64,000 nucleotides of DNA from positions 4,003,001-4,067,000 of the forward strand of contig NZ_CP136684.1 in the NCBI RefSeq assembly GCF_032921865.1, in the 5' to 3' direction. The notes below the pieces were generated by a model. That model saw nothing but the letters and a program-made list of their open reading frames with translations. It was not told the origin of the DNA and did not search any database. Shown in pieces: positions 1-8,296 of this stretch (positions are counted from its first letter, which is position 1; the number at the start of each line of letters is the position of its first letter). Both the position numbers and the translations under genes were made by a program. The stretch comes from Thalassospira lucentensis. GTDB taxonomy: Bacteria > Pseudomonadota > Alphaproteobacteria > Rhodospirillales > Thalassospiraceae.

Positions 1-266
1 CGGGCTTCCACGATCTGGCTGGCGGCCCAGATCAGGATGTCGGCATCCCATATCGTGGCGATGCCATGTTCCTGTGTGCCTTCCACGCGGATGGTGATGC
101 TCCCGCTGCGGAAATCGATCGGCGCGGTGCGCCGCGACTTCGCCAGCGAGAAGAACGGAAAGGCCATCAAGTCCTGGCTGTCGCGCGGCGCCATGTCGCC
201 CGGCAGCGCGCGGAACAGGTCGAGCTGTTCGCGCTGCGGCAAGGCGTGCCCTGGTGGGCGGAACAT
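1..266 (-). CDS. repA: Replication initiator protein RepA (N-terminal part, runs off window)
   Basis: The first 88 codons of a minus-strand gene are present. They read as the start of the RepA family encoded by Tn4371-like ICEs, with the stretches LPQREQLDLFRALPGDMAPR, FPFFSLAKSRR and ATIWDADILIWAASQIVEAR. RepA proteins of this type are thought to start replication of the excised circular element. I chose the ATG at 266, eight bases after a weak GGTGG; an in-frame GTG at 278 is possible. The gene starts 27 bases after the HTH gene stop and is probably co-transcribed with it. The C-terminal part is outside the window. Confidence 0.82.
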   Translation of the reverse strand, partial: MFRPPGHALPQREQLDLFRALPGDMAPRDSQDLMAFPFFSLAKSRRTAPIDFRSGSITIRVEGTQEHGIATIWDADILIWAASQIVEA

Positions 267-292
267 GGCGATGGCCACCGACGATGCGCCGA

Positions 293-574
293 TCAGCGCG
301 CACGGCTGTCAGCCGAGTGGTGCTCGGCATATTCGGGGTCGGAAGTGGTCTCGAAGCTGCGCGTTTCCGCCCAGGCATCAAGGTCGGCCACGGCGTACAT
401 CACACGGCGGCCGAACTTGCGGAACTTCGGGCCGCCGCCGATCACGCGCTGTTTCTCCAGCGTGCGCGGTGACAGGCGCAGGTAATCGGCAGCTTCATCG
501 TTGGTGAGATAGCGTTGGGGGTGTGCGGGTGTGGCAGCGGGAACGGCGGCAGGCCGCAAGGGAGCGGGTCGCAT
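293..574 (-). CDS. AlpA-like helix-turn-helix DNA-binding protein
   Basis: A 93-aa protein with a MerR/AlpA-type helix-turn-helix near residues 24-75 (YLTNDEAADYLRLSPRTLEK followed by a wing-like segment with RRVMYAVADLDAW). Such proteins act as excisionase or transcription factors in integrative elements, and this one is a standard backbone gene upstream of repA in Tn4371-type ICEs. The ATG at 574 is chosen because GGAGG stands eight bases upstream; a longer frame to 610 lacks a good site. The N-terminal 20 residues are Pro/Ala-rich. Whether it controls repA or excision cannot be told from sequence. Confidence 0.83.
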   Translation of the reverse strand: MRPAPLRPAAVPAATPAHPQRYLTNDEAADYLRLSPRTLEKQRVIGGGPKFRKFGRRVMYAVADLDAWAETRSFETTSDPEYAEHHSADSRAR

Positions 575-657
575 GGGATGTACCTCCATCGGTAGGTAAA
601 GCCCGGCCACACAGCGCGACCGGATGGAGGCAGTCTCAAGAAACTTGGGGTTCTTGC

Positions 658-1464
658 TCAGGGACGTTCTGCAGGGGATGCGAAACGTCCCCCCTCATGC
701 GGCGGAACGGGGGGAAGTTGCGCCAGACGGCGATAGCCACCGCGCATCAGCCCATTGGCCCGGCGCACCAGCCGCCGCACGCGGGCGCGCAAAGCGCTGT
801 CGGCGTGCCAGTCGGCGGCAACGGCATCCACACCAAACAGCCCTTCGGCCACCTCCCGCAAGGACGCACCCGCCAGGGTCGCGTCCAGCGCCTGAAGCGT
901 GTGCAGTTCCAACAATGCGGACAGCGGCGGACGTGGCCGGACGGTCGCCGCAGGTACGGCACCTGCGGCTACGGCGATCTTGTTCAATTCGCTCACCAGG
1001 GCTGCATAGCGTTCGCAAGGTGCGACGCAGGCCCGGATGGCATAGGCGTAAGCCATGCCGTCGGCCAAGCCTGGCGCGAGCACGAAACGCAGGCAGCAGC
1101 CGGGCCAGCGTGCCACCAGCACCAGGCGCTTGCCGTCATGGATCAGGTGTTTGTGGCCCGGCAGCTTCCAGAACGCAAAGCACAAGGCATCGGGCGGCGG
1201 ATCGGCATCCGGGTAGAGCTGCACCACGGCATCGTGATCGGGGAACCAGGCCGGGTGTGCATCCCGCGCATCCAGGGCGGGATCTTCCAGCAGGCGCAGC
1301 CCCCAATGCCCGGCGGCATCCGGTTGGCGACGACGGCGCAGCCAGTCGCGCTGGTAGTCTGGATGACGGCGCAGGTACTCCCAGGCCAGCGCCGGGCCAT
1401 CCAAGTGCAGAACGTAGAGATAGGCCGCCGTGGCATACCACGGCTCGGCACTGCGATCAGCCAT
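658..1464 (-). CDS. DUF2285 (with N-terminal DUF6499-like) protein
   Basis: A 268-aa backbone protein. The N-terminal 60 residues (AEPWYATAAYLYVLHLDGPA, AWEYLRRHPDYQRDW) match the DUF6499-like region, and the C-terminal half (RPRPPLSALLELHTLQALDA onward, ending in an Arg-rich helix) matches DUF2285. Proteins of this build are annotated as putative transcriptional regulators in Tn4371-like ICEs, but no function is proven to my knowledge. GGAGG lies seven bases before the ATG at 1464. The gene reads toward the AlpA-like gene with an 83-bp gap. Composition is GC-rich like the rest of the backbone. Confidence 0.85.
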   Translation of the reverse strand: MADRSAEPWYATAAYLYVLHLDGPALAWEYLRRHPDYQRDWLRRRRQPDAAGHWGLRLLEDPALDARDAHPAWFPDHDAVVQLYPDADPPPDALCFAFWKLPGHKHLIHDGKRLVLVARWPGCCLRFVLAPGLADGMAYAYAIRACVAPCERYAALVSELNKIAVAAGAVPAATVRPRPPLSALLELHTLQALDATLAGASLREVAEGLFGVDAVAADWHADSALRARVRRLVRRANGLMRGGYRRLAQLPPVPPHEGGRFASPAERP

Positions 1465-1786
1465 ACGGCAACCTCCCTGTGCTGGGGATGCGTCGCCACG
1501 GCGAAACGGCGTGCTACGAGGCCATCGTCAAAACGTCATGGGTGAAGCGTAAACTGGCAGTGTCAAGACCGATGAACTCCGATACGTTGCTGAAATCGTC
1601 CGAGTGCGACGGCGGCAACGCACTCCAATGGCATGCCGCGTCGGTCAGCTTGCCGCAGCCCGCGCCAGGCATCATGACCGTTTCGATCTGGCACGCACCG
1701 CTTCGGTGCAACACTGCCAATTCAGACCGAACGGGTCACAGACCAGACCGAAATAGACACAGTGCGCCACCGCTTCGCGGTGGCCC
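1465..1786. other. Intergenic region with two short perfect hairpins
   Basis: No convincing gene. Two stem-loops stand out: GCACCG-CTT-CGGTGC near 1696-1710, and an 8-bp stem with a TTC loop at 1766-1784. The second lies three bases after the DUF2958 stop on the minus strand. It lacks a T-tract, so it may stabilise the mRNA 3' end or slow transcription rather than act as a classic terminator. A 68-codon minus-strand frame (1514-1720) has no family features and I do not call it. Confidence 0.5.
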
Positions 1787-2134
1787 TCAATCGGTGATCG
1801 AGCCGTTGTCTTCGGCCAGCCGCAGGTATTCCGACAGCCGCCGCACCGGCTGGAAATAGCGATCCCGCATCACGGACTGCTGCCGCGGCCCGACGATGGC
1901 GGCCAGGTCGGACAGCTTCACCGTTCCCAGTGCAGGCATGCCAATCCCCAAGCCGATCAGGCCGTGGGCAGTATCGCCATCGGCTGGGTCGAGCGAAGCC
2001 AGCAGCCAGGTGGCATGCGCATCCGGGGTGAACAGGCGCACCACGGGCTGCGGGTCGGTGTCCTGCCCGGCAGCGCGGGCCTGGCCGTTGGCCAGCAGGC
2101 GCGTGCGCTCGTCGGCGGTGATGAGCGGGGTCAT
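1787..2134 (-). CDS. DUF2958 domain protein
   Basis: A 115-aa protein opening MTPLITADERTRLLANGQ and containing WLLASLDPADGDTAHGLIGL and GTVKLSDLAAI, the hallmark of DUF2958. These small proteins are common on conjugative plasmids and Tn4371-type ICEs and have no established role; an anti-restriction or single-strand-related job has been only guessed at. The start at 2134 has GGGAG seven bases upstream. The upstream flank (2135-2404) is the border where the HTH-TIR accessory operon begins on the other strand. Confidence 0.86.
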   Translation of the reverse strand: MTPLITADERTRLLANGQARAAGQDTDPQPVVRLFTPDAHATWLLASLDPADGDTAHGLIGLGIGMPALGTVKLSDLAAIVGPRQQSVMRDRYFQPVRRLSEYLRLAEDNGSITD

Positions 2135-2353
2135 GGCTGCACTCCCACGCATGCACGAAACATCAGGGACGCTTTACCGCATTCCCTCGAAAGCGCAGAT
2201 GCGCAAGCCCACGCATCCGCAAAAGCGTAGAAGCACGAAGGCACATGCACGGAAGTCAGGAAAGACACGGATCAGGCTCTCCGCTTTTGCTGAAAGCCGC
2301 CAATGCGGATTTCAGTAAAGGCACAAACGGAAAAATGAACACTATAGATTGTA

Positions 2354-2410
2354 GCCCTATAGGGCGCAACAGGTTGTCATTCTGGATTTTGGGGAAAGTT
2401 CAGAATGACA
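2354..2410 (+). promoter_or_regulatory. Operator/translational-control region of the HTH-TIR operon
   Basis: Two perfect symmetric elements precede the HTH gene. GCCCTATAGGGC is a 12-bp palindrome at 2354-2365. TGTCATTCTG (2375-2384) is repeated in inverted form as CAGAATGACA (2401-2410), and the second arm contains the HTH start codon (2405-2407). The purine-rich GGGGAAAG that would bind the ribosome lies in the 16-nt loop. Either the HTH protein binds these DNA sites and represses itself, or the mRNA folds and hides the start codon; the sequence allows both. Confidence 0.55.
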
Positions 2411-2698
2411 GCATTCAAGCCATCGTTGCCCGATGCACTACGGCGGATCAGAAAGGCGCGTGGCCTGAGCCAGGAGGCGTTCTCGGATGTGTCCAGCCGA
2501 ACTTACCTCAGCTCTTTGGAGCGAGGGCTGAAAAGCCCAACATTGAATAAAATTGAAGATGTTTGTGCCGTGCTGGATGTTCACCCACTCACGCTGCTGG
2601 TCCTTGCGTATGCAGGCAGTGATCCCAAAAACGCCCACGAACTGATGGATCACATTGCTCGGGAAGTTTCATCATTTTCCGAGCATCTGAATAAATAA
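2405..2698 (+). CDS. XRE-type helix-turn-helix regulator of the TIR-like module
   Basis: A 97-aa protein with a Cro/C1-type HTH in residues 8-62 (LPDALRRIRKARGLSQEAFS, then SSRTYLSSLERGLKSPTLNK) and a short helical tail. It starts an operon with the 95-aa gene (13-bp gap) and the TIR-like gene (overlapping stop/start). The ATG lies inside an inverted repeat, which suggests autoregulation. Small XRE proteins commonly silence toxic effectors until needed, and that is my inference here. Base composition is lower in G+C than the flanking backbone genes, pointing to separate acquisition. Confidence 0.85.
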   Translation: MTAFKPSLPDALRRIRKARGLSQEAFSDVSSRTYLSSLERGLKSPTLNKIEDVCAVLDVHPLTLLVLAYAGSDPKNAHELMDHIAREVSSFSEHLNK

Positions 2699-2711
2699 AA
2701 GGAGGTGAGTC

Positions 2712-2999
2712 GTGTTCAAAATTACCGGACTGGATAAGCTTCAGAAAAACCTGAAAGATGCGCAGCGCGCCTTGAGTGAGTTAGACGGCGAACTGGGGGT
2801 CGTAAACTTTGATCCAAATGATCCCGCCAGCATTGAGGGCGCAATTCAATCGGTCAATCGAATGATCGACGACCGCTTAGGAGAATATTCTTCGAACCCT
2901 ATCGTTGGCCCTCTCGCAGAACAAATGAAGGAAAAGTATCGGGAGAGTATTCTTGAAAAAGCGGCAGAAGCTAGATTGAAGTCGGATGGGGATGATTGA
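2712..2999 (+). CDS. 95-aa protein of unknown function between HTH and TIR-like genes
   Basis: I do not recognise a family. The protein is acidic and mostly helical in appearance: residues 1-25 look like a heptad-rich amphipathic helix (ITGLDKLQKNLKDAQRALSE), followed by a loop with NFDPNDPASIEGAI and a second helical half ending in GDD. It starts with GTG, six bases after a strong GGAGG. Its stop overlaps the first base of the TIR-like start codon (TGATG), so the two are probably translationally coupled. Coupling and size would fit a partner or antitoxin-like regulator of the TIR protein; that is inference. Confidence 0.78.
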   Translation: MFKITGLDKLQKNLKDAQRALSELDGELGVVNFDPNDPASIEGAIQSVNRMIDDRLGEYSSNPIVGPLAEQMKEKYRESILEKAAEARLKSDGDD

Positions 3000-3895
3000 T
3001 GGCTAAAGACTTATTCTCGGAAATAAACAATGCAGTTCTAGATTTGCAGTCCTCACAGCTTCAAACTTACGAAAGACCTCTCAAAAAATTGGCTCAACTG
3101 CTACGACATCCCGACCTTGAGCCATACAACGCCGAGCTCACGGAAGGTCTCGACGTTGAGGCGTTCATCGCTGAAAGTGAAAAGTCTGGGGGCAGCATGA
3201 TTGGAAGCGCCCAGCTTGCTTGGCCAGACGACCCCAAGCAGGCGCTGGGGTTGACGTTGCTTTTAATCGAGAAGCTGGCGGCAGATCCCGGCTACGCTAC
3301 CAATTTCGGACACCATTTTTTCTATTCCGGAAAAAAGGTCATTGCTGGAATTCACGCACTTACTGGCCAGCTAATCATTCCCTTTGTGCGGGATTACAAG
3401 AGTTATATCCAGACCAAGGGGAGCACGGATACCATGTTAAAAGCTCAATTTTCGCGCAAAGTCTTTATCGTTCATGGTCACGACGATGGTGCTCGTGAAA
3501 CAGTGGCACGATTTCTTGAGCGAATCGGGCTTGAAGCCGTCATCTTGCACGAACAGGCTAACCAAGGACGAACAATTATCGAAAAAGTGGTTGCTCACAG
3601 TGATGTTGGTTTCGCAGTAGTTCTGCTTACTCCAGACGATGAGGGCTGCGTAAAAGGAGGAACACCTGAGCCCAGAGCCCGTCAGAATGTGCTTTTGGAG
3701 TTGGGGTACTTCATTGGTCGCCTAGGCAGAGACAAGGTATGTGCTCTCAAACGCGGGGCGGTGGAAATTCCAAGCGATTTCGCCGGTGTTGTTTGGGAGA
3801 CGATGGATAGCGGCGGGGGCTGGAAACAGGCACTCGCGCGTGAGCTTGAAGCTGCCGGTCATAGCATCGACTGGAATAAGGTCATGCGTGCATAG
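2999..3895 (+). CDS. TIR-like nucleotide-binding effector protein (PF10137/CAP12-like TIR)
   Basis: A 298-aa protein. Residues 1-148 form an uncharacterised, partly helical domain. Residues 153-290 match the TIR-like nucleotide-binding family: RKVFIVHGHDDGARETVARF (strand A and BB-loop region), VVLLTPDDEG, and RARQNVLLELGYFIGRLGR, in which E234 sits where TIR NADases keep their catalytic glutamate. Relatives in Pycsar/CBASS systems degrade NAD+ once triggered. No cyclase gene lies nearby, so the trigger may come from the N-terminal domain or the 95-aa partner. The start is the ATG at 2999; a TTG codon just before it is less likely. I infer an abortive-infection role. Confidence 0.85.
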   Translation: MAKDLFSEINNAVLDLQSSQLQTYERPLKKLAQLLRHPDLEPYNAELTEGLDVEAFIAESEKSGGSMIGSAQLAWPDDPKQALGLTLLLIEKLAADPGYATNFGHHFFYSGKKVIAGIHALTGQLIIPFVRDYKSYIQTKGSTDTMLKAQFSRKVFIVHGHDDGARETVARFLERIGLEAVILHEQANQGRTIIEKVVAHSDVGFAVVLLTPDDEGCVKGGTPEPRARQNVLLELGYFIGRLGRDKVCALKRGAVEIPSDFAGVVWETMDSGGGWKQALARELEAAGHSIDWNKVMRA

Positions 3896-3937
3896 AGTTG
3901 TGCCCCGCCGTAATGGGCGGGGCGCGGTGAGCGACTA

Positions 3938-4252
3938 TCAGGCGGCCTTGGGCTTGCTGCGCGACCAGATCAGGTCGTGCGTGCCGTCCTCGCCTTCGAT
4001 CAGGCGGGCATAGACCGTTGCAGGGAACGATGGATCGTCAAGGGTCACGGACACATAAGGGCGTCCGGCCTCGCTGGTCTTTTTCCACGCTGCGCCGATG
4101 TCGTGGCCAGCCGCTTGCAGGCGGTAGTCGGGTGCGCTTTCGTTGTCACCCTTGTCGTTGGGAACCAGCTTGACCTTGACGTTGAGCGTCAGGGTGCGAA
4201 GCGTGCCGGTGAAGCCGTCTTTCTCTGCGGTGAAGGTGCCAATGTTAGCCAT
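3938..4252 (-). CDS. DUF736 domain protein
   Basis: A 104-aa protein opening [20 protein letters not shown] and ending with HDLIWSRSK, a full-length DUF736 member. DUF736 proteins are single-domain, beta-rich and very common on ICEs and conjugative plasmids; their function is unknown. AAAGGAGA lies before the ATG at 4252. A longer frame to 4540 has poor coding character and no site, so I reject it. The gene converges with the TIR-like gene (42-bp gap). Confidence 0.9.
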   Translation of the reverse strand: MANIGTFTAEKDGFTGTLRTLTLNVKVKLVPNDKGDNESAPDYRLQAAGHDIGAAWKKTSEAGRPYVSVTLDDPSFPATVYARLIEGEDGTHDLIWSRSKPKAA

Positions 4253-5027
4253 GATGATTTCTCCTTTCGGGTTGAACAAGGTCGCGCCAGTGCGTCCTTG
4301 TTGTGATCCGCCCGGCGGGGGATGGGCTGGCCGCACCGCGGAGCGGTCGCAACAACGTGGAGAACCTGGAGGCGAAAAGAATTTGTCCCGCGAGGAATGC
4401 GCGCAGCGTAGGGGAAATTGTTTTCGCCGCAATGTTGCGGTCATAAAGCCCAATGCGCAGCCGCGCCACCGCCAGGATTCACGACAAGCCAAGGACGCAC
4501 GGGTCGCCTCTCCCGAATGGAGACATGACCAACTCGGCATCCCCGTATGACAACCTCACCGGCTTGTTCCCTGACGCGGCCAGGTCAATGCCCCAGCAAC
4601 AAGGTACGAGCGCTCCTGCCACAACTTGCGGCCACATGCTTGATGCGTGGCGTGGAAGCTCCACATCGAGGCCAGGTGGTGTGTCGGTGAACCGTCCTTC
4701 GTGACGTACAGGCAACGAACCGCCAGCGTCGAGCACGGCACGCTTTCGTGCAACCTGCCGCAGCAAGCCGGGGCGTAGCCCCACAAGCGCCGCCCATTGC
4801 GGCGAGGTGCTGTCGGAATGTCGGCGGCGCGTGCGCCGCTGCACTTGCATGGCTTCAATGGTTTTTGCGCAAAAAGCGACTTGTGCGCGGCCCCTTTGCC
4901 GCCTGACCGAAGGCGGTAAAGGGGCGTTTTGGCTTTGAGCCTTGAAACCGGGCGCGGCCACCGCCGCGCCCGGATTTTTGGCATTCCCCGCGCCCAAGAC
5001 GGAACGGCTTGGGCGCGGAGCTGCTCC
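4253..5027. other. Long non-coding backbone region with stacked hairpins
   Basis: About 775 bp without a gene I can support. Near its right end four symmetric elements follow each other: the 14-bp palindrome TTTTTGCGCAAAAA (4862-4875), a 14-bp stem with one wobble and an 8-nt loop (4890-4925), a 10-bp perfect stem (4948-4973) followed on the plus strand by ATTTTT, and an 11-bp perfect stem with a 9-nt loop (4988-5018). They sit right after the stop of the 69-aa gene on the minus strand. They could be terminators, a single-strand initiation site or part of a transfer origin. Overlapping frames of 168-172 codons on the minus strand look like GC-rich chance frames. Confidence 0.6.
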
Positions 5028-5237
5028 CTATTCTTTGGTTTCGATGATCCACCACACGGCACGCGGCAAGGCGCGGCCCGTGATGGGGTGTAGGTCGGTC
5101 AGGTCGGCACGGGCTGTCCAGCCGCGAGGCGGACGGTAGCCCCGCACGTCGCTATCGCCATGCCAGCGGCGGGCGCGTACCGTGCCGGGGGCATAGGTCG
5201 CGGCCATGCGCGGACGGTTCGTGGTGTCGTGGCTCAT
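5028..5237 (-). CDS. Small conserved ICE backbone protein (69 aa)
   Basis: A 69-aa protein starting MSHDTTNRPRMAATYAPG and rich in Arg and Trp (RARRWHGDSDVRGYRPPRGW), ending PRAVWWIIETKE. I recognise it only as a companion of parB in Tn4371-like elements, with no known function. The ATG at 5237 follows GAGG by seven bases; the longer frame to 5333 would overlap the end of parB and lacks a site. It lies 61 bp downstream of the parB stop and is probably read in the same transcript. Strong hairpins follow its stop. Confidence 0.68.
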   Translation of the reverse strand: MSHDTTNRPRMAATYAPGTVRARRWHGDSDVRGYRPPRGWTARADLTDLHPITGRALPRAVWWIIETKE

Positions 5238-5298
5238 AGGGGAATCCTCGGCATGAAAGCGCCCCGGCCGGAACCGGGGCGCTATCTGTGGTACGGGG

Positions 5299-7384
5299 TC
5301 AAACGGCCAGTGCCTCGGCCTGCGTCTGCTCATCCGCCACGGCGGCGGCTTCCTCCGGCGCTTCGGCTGCCTCGTCCGTCACCACCTCCTGCGCGGCCTG
5401 CTGCGTGGCTTCGGCGGCGAAGATTGCGGGCATCCAGCCAGTTCCATCGGCCAGCCGTTCGGCTTCGCTGGCAATGTCGCCTTTTTTCAACTTCGCCAGC
5501 CGGGTGACGTGCTCCGGTGCGAATTCGCCCACGGCTTCCAGAATCGCGGCCTTCGGCACATGCTGGAAATAGCCGTCTGCGGTCGGTTGCCACCATGCCG
5601 CCATGTCCAGCGCCACGGCCTGCGCCAGTTCAGCGCCGGGCTGGTGCTGCGTGGCGCGGAGCGTCACCACATCGACCGTGGATGCCACGCATACGGCCAG
5701 CAGGCGCACCAGTTCATCCTGCGACTTAGCCAGCAGTGCGGCGAACAGTTCGGCGCTGTCCTCCGGCAAGGCTTCACCCGCTACCTGTTGCAGTTCGCGC
5801 AGTGCCACGGCGGCGGGCAATTCCGGCCAGTCCGGGGCCATGCCTTCCAGCCGATCCTGCTGGGCCAGCTTCACGCCCAGCGGCAGATCGTGGCCGTAGT
5901 GGCTGCCTTGCAAGACAGTCTGCACCATGCCATGCACCAGTGCGGCCAGCGCTACCTGCGGATGCCGGGCTACTTCGATTTGCAGCGCGGCGGTACGGTG
6001 GGCACTCAACCGCTGCGCCAGCCGGTCGGACATGGCGGCGGGCTTAGGGGCGTCGCCCGCTTCCTCGCCGGTGTCGTCGTTCCCGGCTTCGCCCTCGCTG
6101 CCGAAACCTTGCCGCAGTCGTTCAAGCGTGCGCAGTGCCTTGGCTTGCGCTTCGCGCAGCAGGCCACGATGAATCACGGCCTGCCCGTTGCTGTCGATGG
6201 TGACGATGGCACCGGCGGCAGCTTTGACGGCTTCCCCATAGTCCTGCAAGCCATCTTCCAGCGCCTGCAACTGTACGCCCAGGTGTTCGCCTTCCTCCTG
6301 CAAGGCATCGGCCTTTTCTTCATCGTCGGCGTCCAGGGCGGCATCCACGGCCTCGGCCAGCGCCTGCATCTTGGCTTGCAGGTTCTCGATGCGTTGGGCT
6401 TCGCGCTTGTTCGGGCTCCGGCGCTGCCTCGGGGCGCGCTGGAAGGCTTGCAGGTCGGCATGGGTCGTGCCGGGGGTGGCATCCACCCATGCCCAGCCTT
6501 CGGCCTTCACCTCGGCGGCAAGGCTGGCCAGCTTGTCCTGCGCCAGCCGTTCCAGCAGCGTGGCATCGGTCAGATACACGCCGCTATCGGCTTCCGCGAA
6601 CAGATCGCGGCGGGTGCCACCGCCTGCGGCCTCGTAAGCATTCAGCCCAACGAAGCGCACCAGCGGATGCCGGTGGGCATCAATCTCGCGCTCGGTCAGG
6701 CGGTCGCGCAGGTTGTGCGGGCTGCGCTGCCATGTCGGCGCATCGTAGAACGCAGCTTCCTGCGCGGCGTGGTCGTCGGTGATGGCAAGGGCCATCAACT
6801 GGTCAAGGCTCACGGCTTCGGCCCGGTAGTCGGCCAGCAGGCGCGGCGACACGTTGGCGAGTTTCAGGCGGCGCTGCACCACCAGCGGCGTGACGCTGAA
6901 ATCTGCGGCAATGTCCTCGATGGGGCGGCCTTCGGCCACCAGCGCGGCAAATGCCTCGAACTGGTCGGCGGGGTGCATGGCTTCGCGCTGCACGTTCTCG
7001 GTCAGGCTGGCGGTGCGGGCGGTGCCATCGGCCACCAACAGGCAAGGCACCTCCCATTCCTTGCTGATGCGGTGCTTTTTCGCCAGCAGCTTGAGGGCGG
7101 CAAGGCGACGGCCTCCGGCCACGACTTCGTAACGCTCGCCGTCAGCGGTCGCGGTGACGATCAGGTTTTGCAGCAGGCCGACACGCTGGATGCTGGCGGC
7201 GAGTTCGGGAATCGACATGCGCGGGGTCTTGCGCACGTTGCGGCCCGTGGGGCGCGATACCAGCCGCGACAGCGGCACCAGAATCAGAATTCTTGCTCGG
7301 GTCGGCGGCTTCCAGCAGCACGGCAGGCGCAGTGCTGGCTGCGGGGTGGATGGCTTGGGCTTCGGTGTGGTTAATGGCGTTCAT
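5299..7384 (-). CDS. parB: ParB/RepB/Spo0J-type partition protein, apparently frameshifted near its N-terminus
   Basis: The main frame (5299-7278) encodes a ParB-family protein of the large Tn4371 type. It has a ParB/Srx domain in the first 100 residues (SIPELAASIQRVGLLQNLIV, YEVVAGGRRLAALKLL, ENVQREAMHPADQFEAF), an HTH with FSVTPLVVQRRLKLANVSPR, then a long C-terminal part with an acidic coiled-coil near residues 290-340. The natural start appears to be the ATG at 7384 (MNAINHTEAQAI), but that frame runs AADPSKN and shifts by one base around 7288-7291, where GAATTC stands instead of an expected GAATC. Without the extra base it would read on as ILVPLSRLV. As it stands, translation could only restart at the GTG at 7278. 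This may be a sequencing error or a real mutation. Confidence 0.85.
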
Positions 7385-7465
7385 GGTGAAAACTCCTTGC
7401 GATGATGGAATGCAGCAGCGAATAGCGCGGCAAGGGCTGCTGCCTGCCCCTGCCGCGCAGGGGAA

Positions 7466-8296
7466 TCAGGCTTTCAACTGGCGCAGGCCATCGGCCAGCA
7501 GCCACAGGGCGCGATTGAGGCGAATATCGGAATCAATGCCCTGCACGGGGCGGGTTTGCTGGCGGCGTCCGTTGGCGCTGCGCCCATGCAAACCGCCTTT
7601 GGTCAGGTTCTCTTGGGTGCGGTTGAACACGCTCCACAAGTCCGGGCGGCGGTCGTCGAAGCGGCGCGGCATCAGGATTTGCGATTCGGTGATGGGCGCG
7701 GGCTTGTTGTCCGTGGGGTCGTACTTGAGGGCCAGCGCGGAACGGGCGAATACTTCGGCTTCGCCTTCATCCAGCGTGATCGTGCGCATAGCATCGCGGG
7801 ACTCCTTCACGCGCTCGAAACCGCTCAACACCTCGAAAGCGCCTTCAATGACGGAACTGGCCACGTCGCCTTTGTGGGGTACGCGCACGTCTGCCACGGT
7901 GTCGCCGCAGACAAGGCCATTGCTGCAAACGAAGCGGAACATTCCGGCCAACATCTGATAGCTGCTGGTGCCGTCGTGCGAGTTCAGCAGCACGATTTCG
8001 TTGGCTTCCGCGCCGTTGATCTGGCTGGCGTGGCGCAGGCGAATCATGTGTTTGGTGTGTTCGCGCTTGCCTTCATCGCGCACGCGGGTTTGCGTCACCA
8101 TGAAGGGTTGAAACCCCTCCTTGCGAAGCTCGGTCAACACGGCAGCGGTGGGGATGTAGGTGTACCGCTCGGAACGGCTCTCATGCGCGGCATCCGCGAA
8201 GATGGACGGGGCCACCCTGCGAATCTGGCCATCGGACAGCGGGTAGTCGCTGCGCAGTGAGGGGGAGCGGGAAGCGAAACGGGATGCGAGTTGCAT
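7466..8296 (-). CDS. DUF932 (phage/plasmid-like, TIGR03299-type) protein
   Basis: A 276-aa DUF932 protein: RRVAPSIFADAAHESRSERY near the N-terminus, then the conserved core IRLRHASQINGAEANEIVLL, NSHDGTSSYQMLAGMFRFVC and SNGLVCGDTVADVRVPHKGD. DUF932 proteins are spread by phages and plasmids; their role is unknown. The ATG at 8296 has GGAGA eight bases upstream, while a longer frame to 8524 reads into GC-rich leader DNA. It lies upstream of parB on the same strand and is a fixed part of the Tn4371 backbone. Confidence 0.88.
   Translation of the reverse strand: MQLASRFASRSPSLRSDYPLSDGQIRRVAPSIFADAAHESRSERYTYIPTAAVLTELRKEGFQPFMVTQTRVRDEGKREHTKHMIRLRHASQINGAEANEIVLLNSHDGTSSYQMLAGMFRFVCSNGLVCGDTVADVRVPHKGDVASSVIEGAFEVLSGFERVKESRDAMRTITLDEGEAEVFARSALALKYDPTDNKPAPITESQILMPRRFDDRRPDLWSVFNRTQENLTKGGLHGRSANGRRQQTRPVQGIDSDIRLNRALWLLADGLRQLKA

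Noticed and set aside
1514-1720. A 68-codon minus-strand frame
   Set aside because: No ribosome site and no recognisable features; it is in a leader-like interval.
3938-4540. Long 200-codon start for the DUF736 gene
   Set aside because: The family starts at MANIG and a good ribosome site precedes the ATG at 4252; the extension is low-quality and Arg/Ser-rich.
4479-5062. Overlapping minus-strand frames of 168-172 codons
   Set aside because: They run through the hairpin cluster, have odd composition, overlap each other and lack family features.
5509-7374. A 621-codon plus-strand frame over parB
   Set aside because: It is the antisense of parB, His/Gln/Gly-rich without any domain, and arises from GC-rich codon bias.
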